A DNA stretch of 64,000 bases from the NCBI GenBank assembly GCA_033439265.1, contig JAVTVX010000004.1:23259201-23323200 (forward strand), given 5' to 3'. Positions 56,111 to 64,000 of the stretch are shown here, in pieces. The position numbers and the translations under genes were made by a program. Source of the stretch: Dillenia suffruticosa (Eukaryota > Streptophyta > Magnoliopsida > Dilleniales > Dilleniaceae). The notes below the pieces were generated by a model. It saw only the letters and a list, made by a program, of their open reading frames with translations, ran no database searches and had not been told where the DNA came from. Each line of letters opens with the position of its first letter. Position 1 is the first letter of the stretch.

Positions 56111-56599
56111 AGAGCGAGAAACAGATAAAGAGAGCACCGTCATACTTTTATGCAGAGAAGAAGAAGAGAAGAGATAACAAAGGAAGATACAAAAAGCATA
56201 GAGGGATGGCCTCATATACTTTTTTTCCCCTCAAAAGTACAGAAGTCTAATCGCAATGAGTACCAAAAGAATGACCTTACATACTTTTTTTTCCTAACCA
56301 CTCTGTGCACGTCTTCCGTGAAATCAATAACAAAATCTACTTCATTAATGTTTCTGACAAGAGAGAAAGAAAGAGAGAAACCACAAGGAAAAGACCAAAA
56401 GAAGACAGGAAAAAAAACCAAAAAAGAAAAAAAGAAAAACGGGCCACATCAGCTCCACATCAGCTCTACCTCACCAACGACCAATCACCCTACGCCAATT
56501 GGAGGACGACGAAATCCAGGTGGCAAGGGGTCTTTCACGCTTATATCTATATTGTTAAAGAAAATGTTTTCTGACTTTTTTCCGTAATGCATCTCATCT

Positions 56600-57840
56600 G
56601 GGCAACCAAAAACATGAAGAGAGAGACAGAGGAGAGAGATAATTCGTCTAATAAGATGTGATGATAAATTACTTAATCAAATTTTTTAGTTTAATTTATG
56701 ATTTGGGTATAAAAAAATTATGTTGGGAGGGTAGTCCTTTTAAATAAATCATTATAAGTTTTGAATCGAATTAATTAGAATATAATTTTGAATATCTGGT
56801 ATATTATCCAAGGAGAGAGAGAGTCAGAGTCAGGAATTGTTGATGTATATATGACAGTGTGATTAGGTAGCAAACTGTTGCGTCCATCCTTTCTCGACAT
56901 GCAGATTCATCAGGCTTTTTAATCACCAAATTCTTGATGAGGTTGCAGTGATCAGAGCCGTTGGCTCTGAAAAAAATTTGAAGAATGTGTATTTGTGACT
57001 CTCTACTTAAAAATCACTTTCAAGTTTCTTACGTGGACTGGTCCGGTTGGTGAAGTGGCCACGTCCGTTTTGGTTGAGTTAAATGGTCCGTCTACTTGCC
57101 CATTTGGTACGTGTATTTCACGCTTTCTTTGCATTTGCGAGTATATTCTCCAAAAAAATATTTCAAAATTTAATCTCTTTAATTTTGAAAAAATACACAA
57201 TTATTTGATTTATCTATAAATTATATTTAAAAATTAATTTCAAATAACTAGTGTCCTACTAGTTCATTCTCTAATAACATAAAATCTTTTATCTCACTAA
57301 ATAAGATCTGAACGAGATGCAATACGAGAATTTTTTATATATATTTTTTTGTCCAAATACACTTAACTATGGAATTCTGACGGGATTCGATGCATTAATA
57401 CTGATACGATCACGCCCAATTAATTAACAATAGATTAAAATAAAATTTACACCTACTCATTTTCTTCCTTTAATTATTATTAGTATTTTTCATAATATTT
57501 TTTGATCAATTAAAATTTATGTAATCATTAGCATACTAAATTAATATTGGTCATTTAAAGAAGTGAAACACTGTTTAAATAAATTTAATTTTATTAATTT
57601 ATCTTATAGTTTATGAAAAATATTATATTTTAAAATAAAGTATATATATTTTTTATAATTTGCCCTTTTTGAAAATACTAAAAAATTCCGGTTGATTAAT
57701 TCTCGTAATAATCTCCAGCTGTTTTCACGTCCCAACACAAACAAACCGTGTAGTCCACGCGCTATTCCAAACACTAAAATCGTGTCCAGCTGTTTAATCT
57801 CAAGTTATAAAGTTGCCCTCTATCTCCACCTCTGCCACAC
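56600..57840. other. Spacer between the repeat region and the NHL13-like gene
   Basis: AT-rich with a GA-rich stretch at 56618-56640 and another at 56812-56830. No gene was recognised. The last few hundred bases presumably hold the promoter of the NHL13-like gene. Confidence 0.4.
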
Positions 57841-57847
57841 CTCTCTC

Positions 57848-57878
<31 letters not shown>

Positions 57879-57879
57879 A
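57841..57879 (+). repeat. (CT)n microsatellite in the NHL13-like leader
   Basis: A nearly pure CT run ending 74 bases before the ATG, with more CT-rich sequence to about 57927. Pyrimidine-rich leaders of this kind also precede the GNL1-like and HOTHEAD-like genes here. Confidence 0.9.
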
Positions 57880-57952
57880 GCCGACACTATTATAACCATA
57901 ACACCGTTCTCTCTCTATCTCTCGCTCAATCATTGAAGTAATCTAATCCCAA

Positions 57953-58729
57953 ATGGCTGAGCGAGTCTATCCTTCAGCCAAGTCCAACGGCACCGCCGCC
58001 GCTACCACCGCGACCGCCACCGCCAACGGTACCGCAACTTTTCCAGCGGCGAAGTCTCAGTTCTACCGTCCGGCATACCGTCCTCAGCCGCCTCCTAGCC
58101 GCCGTTACCGTCGGAACTGCTTCTGCCGGTGCTGTCTCTGCACTTCTCTTATCGTCCTATTCCTCCTCCTCATAATTGGCATCGCGGGAGTTATATTCTA
58201 CGTAATCTATCGTCCTCACCGACCTGATTTCTCTGTCTCGAATCTTCAGATTTCTCAGTTCAATCTCTCTTCGTCTTCTTCGCAATTGAACACGAGTTTT
58301 AATCTCACCATCTCTGCTTACAATCCCAACAAGAAGATCGTCTTCTTCTACAACCCGATCTCCGTTTCCGTCTTCGCTGACGGAATCTCCGTTGGCAACG
58401 GTAATTTTCCCGCGTTCACTCATTCTCCGAAGAACACGACGGTTTTGAGGAGTGTGATTTCGAGTAAAGGACAGAGCTTAGATTCGAGCTCTGCTTCGAC
58501 TCTGAAATCAGATCTGAAAACGAAAAACGGTTTACCTTTGAAGATTCAGTTGGAGACCAAAGCGAAAGCAAAGATCGGAGCCGTGAAAACGACGAAGGTC
58601 GGAATTAGGGTTACGTGCGACGGAATTCACGCCAGTGCCCCAACCGGAAAGTCACCGGCGACGGCGTCGAAGGATAATATGAAGTGCAGTGTCGATCTCC
58701 GAGTCAAGGTCTGGAAATGGACCTTTTGA
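57953..58729 (+). CDS. NHL13: NDR1/HIN1-like protein, NHL13 type
   Basis: A 258-residue, intronless, plasma-membrane-anchored protein of the NHL (LEA-2 domain) family, which includes defence-related NDR1. The N-terminus is Ala/Thr-rich, then Tyr/Pro-rich (QFYRPAYRPQPPP), then basic and Cys-rich (RRYRRNCFCRCCLC). A single membrane span lies at about 61-86, followed by RPHRPDFSV. The extracellular LEA-2 domain shows FNLTISAYNPNKKI (the NPN motif at 124-126) and ends VKVWKWTF. The start MAERVYPSAK and the KVWKW(S/T)F end resemble Arabidopsis At2g27080/At5g21130 as remembered. No break was seen. The exact NHL number is less sure than the family. Confidence 0.92.
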   Translation: MAERVYPSAKSNGTAAATTATATANGTATFPAAKSQFYRPAYRPQPPPSRRYRRNCFCRCCLCTSLIVLFLLLIIGIAGVIFYVIYRPHRPDFSVSNLQISQFNLSSSSSQLNTSFNLTISAYNPNKKIVFFYNPISVSVFADGISVGNGNFPAFTHSPKNTTVLRSVISSKGQSLDSSSASTLKSDLKTKNGLPLKIQLETKAKAKIGAVKTTKVGIRVTCDGIHASAPTGKSPATASKDNMKCSVDLRVKVWKWTF

Positions 58730-61700
58730 ATTTCCCGGGGGTAAAAATGATATATTAATGGTGTGGTTTTTCTATTATTGTTTTGATCTTTGATTTTTAG
58801 TTTAATTTTTTTTAATTCACTCTCTGTTTTTTTTTTTTTTTGAATTTATTGTGTTGTTTGTAATTTGTAAATTTAGATGTTCAATGGAAATTGAATGGAG
58901 GGAAAAAAAAATCATAAAATTAGAAAAAAAACGATGAGTGTGATAGGAAGAAAATTTATCCTTTTTCACGTATATGTATTTATTTTTACATATTCTTTTG
59001 TATGTGAAAGTAATTTTCAATTTTCTTTAATTTTCGGGTAAAATTTGTCAATTTCATAATGAAATTTGCAATGGCTTTTATTTTTGGTTGGAAGGATAGG
59101 ACTTCTTTTTTGCTTCTTTTTTTTCCGGATATTTAGCTGTTCACAGCTTATAAGTCACCAGATACTATTTAGGAGATCTATTAAGATTTTGATAATGATA
59201 ATAAAATATGATATAAATTATTTAAATATAAATAAAAATATAATATAAAATAAAATATAATAACACGGAAATATCTAAATAATTAATCTGAATTAATGAA
59301 ATAAAGATTTGATTATTAATTTTGATATACGGCAAATAAGCCATCATTCTCAAATGTCCATATTGATAATTGAGTATGGACTAATAATTTTTTTTTAATA
59401 GCCAATTCAATATTTCAAAAAAGGTTTTATTTATTTATTTATTTGGCTTTCTTGGTATAAGGGTGCAAATGGGCGTTTAATAAAATCTGTATGGGGTGTT
59501 AATTAACCTGGTAGGTAAGAGTATTAATTCTGTTAATTAAATTTTGAATTTAAAATTTAGGATTCGAACCTATTAGGGATGATCATAAACCCCTCCAAGC
59601 CAAACCAGCGATTTATTTTATTATTTAATTTGTGATAATTCAAAATTTTATAATTCGTGTGAATTTGACCCACGATGCTATATTTATATAATTATATGTA
59701 TTATTTATTATATTTTTTAGTTTATAAATTGCAATTATATATAATATTATTTGATTTATTATAAATTCTATGTTTTGTAATTTCATATAAATACTTGCAA
59801 GCTTTTATTACTATATGAATTTAAATTCTATATTTTATGAATTTAATTTCAAACTTCATATTTTCATTATTTAATTTTTATTTTCATCACACAAATTAAT
59901 ATCAATAAAATTATTAACGATAAATATTTATTATTGATTATGACTTAATGATTAACCCATCAATACTCATACACTTAAACAATTTAAATCGTGTGAATTA
60001 AAATGATAAAATAATATATATATAGCTTGTGTTAATAAAAACATCCGAATGGTAAAAAATTCTTATTCAAATATTTTCTCTATGATCCAGTGATTTAAAT
60101 TTTTATGGACGCGTGTATTTTCACTGTTTTCACAATCACTCTATGACCCAAAAAAGAAAATTACATAGAGCCTAGAAATTTGACCATGTATTCAAATAGA
60201 ATAAGATTAATTTTCTTATATAAATCTGTCGGTATTCATCCTCAAAAACAATTATAGGACCATTCGAATCCTCTTGATCAAATTAACGTAAACATGATAT
60301 TTGTTGGTTAAAGTGTGGATACATACGTCTGTTCCAAGGAAAGAAGAAAAAGCAAAATCTTATGAAAGACCTTAAAATTGAGGTCAATGTCCCAGCCATG
60401 GCACAGGGTAATTCAATGTCTCCCAAATTGGAGGGCATGTTTATGTGTGTGTGTGTGTGTGTGTGTGTGAGTCTCATTTTTTGTGTCGGTGGAGCTTTTC
60501 CTTTCATAATATGCAGTTTCTGGAAGGCCGCAGAAAATAGTAGTGTCTGAGTAGCAGTCATACAAGGGGAAAGAAATAAACGAAGGACATGTTCTCTCTC
60601 CCCTTTTTCTGAGGTTCCTTGACCCCGAAGACATGTGGACAACGACTGCATTCCATGTGGTCTCTCTCTCTCTCTTGTTGAAAATTCCATGTGGTCTCTC
60701 TCTCTACCATCCTCTCTTTCTCTCTCCACCATCCTCTCTTTCCCTTTCTACCTTTCCTTTTTTTCTTGACCATTATTTGATTAATTGTTTTAAACGCTGT
60801 GAGATTTTTAAAGTCTAAATCTCTTAACACTTATTTTTTTATTTTTAAGATTAAAATTTAAAAATTTTATTAAAAAATCTAACATCCCAACACTAAATTC
60901 AAAAAATCCATAGACTCTCTCTCCACCCTTCTATATCTCTAAAAACAAAGGGCCGGCCACAGAGCCCACTAAACAAATGTCGAGGTTCCGTACTACTGTG
61001 CCGATCCTTTGTGACTATTATGTTCAAAATTTTGATTATAAATTAAAATCAAAATTTATAAACTTAAATTCAAAGAAAATAAAAGTAATTTTAATGTACT
61101 TTTAAAATTAAAAATTTTACTTATATTTAAAATTAGAACCCAAATTATAATTTTAAAATCGGAATTAGGATCAAATTATAAAAAATATAAAAATTATAAA
61201 GAATATGAAAAGGGCACATTGTATGGGCTTTTGAGGCCTTTGCTGAAGCAGTGGAAGTTTGTTCTGAAGTTGAGGTCTGAATGATAAACACTTACCGGAG
61301 AAATTGTCGATTAATGCCGCTAAAACTTTATTTTTTGTGATATTGATATTCAGATTTATTTTTCGATTAATACAATTTAAATATTTACAAACCTTATTTA
61401 TAGTACAACTCTCTTAATTTAGGTTTTTCTATTTCTAAATTTTAAATCCGAGATTTGATTAAGCGATTTAGTATTTTATTTTACTGAATATCTACGGAAC
61501 CTATTTTTTCTATGATAAGACGCGTTTCATTAGATAAGAGTCGTTATATTTTTTTACATATAATGAATTATTTACTTATTTAATTATAATTATAATTTTT
61601 TATATTATTTGTTGTATAATTAATAATTACATATTTAATCATTTTAGATTTTTATTATAAAAAATAAGTATTCTATTATTTTAAAAAAATAATTAATATT

Positions 61701-62521
61701 TATATTAAAATTCTTATTTTTTTATATTTATGCATTTTGTTACGTTTCTATTTTTGTATTCTTATAAAATATCAATTTTTCATATATTTTTATATCCGTT
61801 TTGATGTAATCTAACTAACTACTAAGCTAATATTTATGAACTTCCATTGGGATTTTTATTTATTTATTTATTTTTTTGACAAAAAGCATTTTCCTTATCT
61901 TTTTAGACAATGTTAGTGTTAGATTCGGTTAAATAATGATTTTTCGCATATGGGTTAAATACAAATTTATAAGTTTTAGGTAAAAATTTGTCTCACCCTA
62001 TATTTTTTGATAGGATATTTCAAAATTATGTAAATAGAGTATAAGGCTTTTAGTTTTGTGCATTTATGTAAAAAAAAAAAAAGAATTAAGAATTTTAATA
62101 ATACCAATTGAATTATAATTCATCGACAGACTTTCGATGAATTTGTTCCTTGATTAATTAGTTAGAAAATTGGAACTTCAAATATTATTATTCCTCAAAT
62201 TCTTATCATTTTATCCAAATTTTGCATTTAAGTCTCTTTTTTATCCTTTGACATCTCTAAGAATAGAACCAGAGCAAGACTCGTTTACAAGAGAGGTGCT
62301 TTCAAATCTAAAATTATAATTAAATTTAAATTTATTTTTTAAAAATAAATTATATATTGAATATTTTATATATATAAGTATTACAATTATAACATTCTAG
62401 TTGAATTATAATGTCTTTTAATCATCTTAAAATTTTTAAAAAATATATGTTCATATTGTAATTTCCAGATATAAACTCCAAAACAATAAAAAATTAAAAT
62501 AAAACCATACAAATACACAAA
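58730..62521. other. AT-rich intergenic region with simple repeats
   Basis: No gene was recognised. It contains a poly-T run (about 58828-58842), a (GT)n run (60444-60469), and a CCATGTGGTCTCTCTCTC segment repeated at about 60651 and 60686 with CT-rich sequence after it. SINE-like remnants without convincing target duplications lie at about 59500-59575 (plus, GGATTCGAACC) and about 61330-61475 (minus). The NHL13-like 3'UTR occupies the first few hundred bases. Confidence 0.4.
60444..60469. repeat. (TG)n microsatellite
   Basis: Pure TG dinucleotide run of about 26 bases. Confidence 0.95.
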
Positions 62522-62652
62522 ATTCATCTCGAGTTCGACTCCCGAAAATAACAAAAAAATATTTGGAATATTCAATTCCTAAAATAGATCCACAGTTCTC
62601 AAATCGAATTAATCGAGTAAAATCCGAATACCGATTATGAAAAAAAAAAAAA
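62522..62652 (+). mobile_element. 5'-truncated SINE with 13-bp target duplication
   Basis: A 131-bp insert flanked by ACAAATACACAAA (62509-62521 and 62653-62665). It begins just before the box-B-like CGAGTTCGACTCCCG, carries CGAATTAATCGAGTAAAATC and CGAATACCGATTATG, and ends in a run of A. It belongs to the same family as the other SINEs but lacks box A. Confidence 0.8.
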
Positions 62653-62694
62653 ACAAATACACAAAGTGGGTGGGCCTGCTTAGAAGAGTTACAA

Positions 62695-63125
62695 GACTTC
62701 GGTAGTGTCATGGGCCCGTGACACTTCTTGGTCAAAGCTTGACTCGAATTTGATCAATCTGAACTTGATCTTGGATGGTTCGGCGTAGAGTTCGAACTCG
62801 AATTCAAACTTGAGTCTATATTGCGTCAAATTTAAAAGTACGTAGTTACTCGATAAAATTATATATATATTTTAAAAGTGATTTTTATATGTGAAATTAT
62901 ATTTATAAACATATTTTTTAAAATATATTATAAAATTCATGCTCCAATCTTATACCGTCAAACACCATTAATCCTAACGGCACTCGAGTTTGAGTTACTG
63001 GATAACAGAGCTGAGCTCAAGGTCGAGAAACGTGAGACCAATAAGCTCGAGCTCGAACTCATCTGACCGTCACTCGGCTAGTTCGGATATAAACACTGTT
63101 CAGACTCGACAAAGTGTCGTAACAC
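62695..63125. mobile_element. Second CTCGAG-rich island, possible relative of the 20-kb element
   Basis: It begins near TGTCATGGGCCCGTGACAC and ends near GTGTCGTAACACTCC. Both resemble the TGTCACGGGTACCC end of the island at 20 kb. GAACTCGAATTC and AAGCTCGAGCTCGAACTC words lie inside. No coding sequence. It sits directly before the PPR start. Class unknown. Confidence 0.3.
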
Positions 63126-63160
63126 TCCTCGGCCCGCAAAGTACCAGAATATTTCCCATA

Positions 63161-64000
63161 ATGCTCCTTTTTTATTCATATTTCACGCCACTCCTGAGAC
63201 TTAACTTTAACCATCTAAGATTCATGCTTAATTGTTGTCTCAAACATCTTTCTTATCCAAATCTCTCCCCACAAAATCTTTTAAAATCCACACCCATTAG
63301 ATCACCTCACTCATTCCATACCCACAAGGAAATTCTCGATTTTTTCGATCATTCTCTTCAACAATGTTAACCAAATTAAACAAATTCACTTCCAAATTAT
63401 TAGTACAGGAAATTTTAGATCTGGGTTTTTGAATGTTAGGTTTGTTTCAATGTTTGGCAATTTAGGGTTTCTTTCAGATGCACAAAAGGTGTTCAAGCGT
63501 GTCCCAATTGAATGCAATTCAAACTTGCTGTTGTGGGACTCCATGTTGAGGGCTAATATCTCAAATGGGTATTATTCAGAAACTGTAGATTTTTTTTTTT
63601 TTTTTTTTTTTTAAGATGAGAAATTTAGGGATTGAAGCGGATGGGTTTACTTTTCCATTGGTTTATAAGGGCTTTTGCTTTGATGGGTGATGTTAATTGT
63701 GTAGAAACGTACATTGTCTTGTTGTGCTGATGGGTTTTGAATGTCAACTTCATGGAGCGAATGAATTGATGGGTATGTATGGAAAGATAGGAAAAATGGA
63801 CGATGCTCGTAGACTCTTTGATAGAATGCCTGTAAGAAGTGTTATTTCATGGAATAAGATGGTTTCGGGTTTTGCGAATAACTATGATTGTGATAGTGCC
63901 GTGGACATTTTTCGGAGGATGGAGTTAGAAGGGTTGGAGCCAAATTCAGTCACTTGGACGTCTTTGATATCAAGTCTGGCTCGATGTGGGCATTGGGAGG
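63161..64000 (+). pseudogene. PPR protein gene (At1g17630-like), frameshifted, runs off the window
   Basis: PCMP-E type pentatricopeptide repeat proteins are organellar RNA-binding proteins. From the ATG at 63161 (or 63224) one frame gives a leader and HKEILDFFDHSLQQC. The frame then shifts near 63366, and IKQIH...RSGFLNVRFVSMFGNLG...DAQKVF follows. A run of 23 T (63590-63612) interrupts SETVDF and leads to a stop. KMRNLGIEADGFTFPLV resumes after it. Extra and missing single bases near 63661 and 63695 are needed to read RAFALMGDVN and then CRNVHCLVVLMGFE. After that GMYGKIGKMDDARRLFDRMP and RMELEGLEPNSVTWTSLIS are intact to the window end. Four lesions in 500 bases suggest a pseudogene. Assembly errors at homopolymers could explain the poly-T part. 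Confidence 0.78.

Larger units (their letters stand above)
42554..56562 (-). mobile_element. Putative giant non-autonomous Helitron built of satellite-like repeats
   Basis: The left border is a clear Helitron 3' terminus on the minus strand. From there to about 56.6 kb there is no host gene. Instead the region contains repeated AT-rich modules, palindromic minisatellites and poly-T/AGAAC arrays. A possible 5' border is the AT-rich word TCTTTAACAATATAGATATA on the minus strand, ending at about 56562 on plus. It is followed on the minus strand by TGATGTGG-type words, which recur in plant Helitron 5' regions. It starts with TC as required, but its outer neighbour is T rather than the usual A, so this end is weak. 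No Rep/helicase coding sequence was seen. The region could instead be several shorter Helitrons or a repeat cluster beside one. Confidence 0.4.

Noticed and set aside
55516-56587. Lys-rich ORFs of 60-145 codons
   Set aside because: They follow the A-rich composition of the 250-bp repeat and its downstream region and show no family features.

Overview
The window is plant nuclear DNA, most likely from a woody eudicot. Its genes have multiple exons with GT-AG introns, the leaders carry CT/GA microsatellites, and the intergenic DNA is very AT-rich with plant-type LINE, SINE, LTR and Helitron-like elements. Every gene model was assembled by eye from splice sites, reading phase and remembered family sequences. 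No database search was run.

Genes from left to right: (1) 3263-7850 (+), the C-terminal half of an RHD3/SEY1-type ER-shaping GTPase, whose first intron in the window holds LINE remnants; (2) 10525-15523 (+), a complete two-exon GNOM-class ARF-GEF, closest to GNL1, 1461 aa; (3) 22403-27590 (+), a complete six-exon HOTHEAD-family GMC oxidoreductase, 592 aa; (4) 31543-37158 (-), a complete twelve-exon ALE2-family receptor-like kinase, 903 aa; (5) 57953-58729 (+), an intronless NDR1/HIN1-like protein of the NHL13 type; (6) 63161-64000 (+), the start of a frameshifted PPR gene that runs off the window. Genes 1 and 2 both act in the early secretory pathway. Genes 3 and 4 belong to families whose Arabidopsis founders (HTH, ALE2) act in epidermis and cuticle identity and in preventing organ fusion.

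Several mobile elements have exact borders. A gag-only LTR element (16865-19136) has 5-bp target duplications and a SINE nested in one LTR. A 2.9-kb solo LTR (27871-30806) has a 5-bp target duplication. Five SINE copies of one look-alike family have perfect 11-14 bp target duplications. Two smaller islands (about 20 kb and 62.7 kb) share CTCGAG-rich sequence and may be one DNA-transposon family.

The most unusual part is about 42.55-56.6 kb. It has no gene. It opens with a textbook Helitron 3' terminus on the minus strand (hairpin, then CTAG, then T). Inside are repeated copies of an AT-rich module, two arrays of a 26-bp minisatellite made of two alternating palindromes (48515-49888 and 50953-51450), and a diffuse 2.8-kb array of the same AGAAC word spaced by poly-T. 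The arrays suggest outward spread of a more perfectly palindromic variant from the array centre. This region is the best candidate here for something undescribed.
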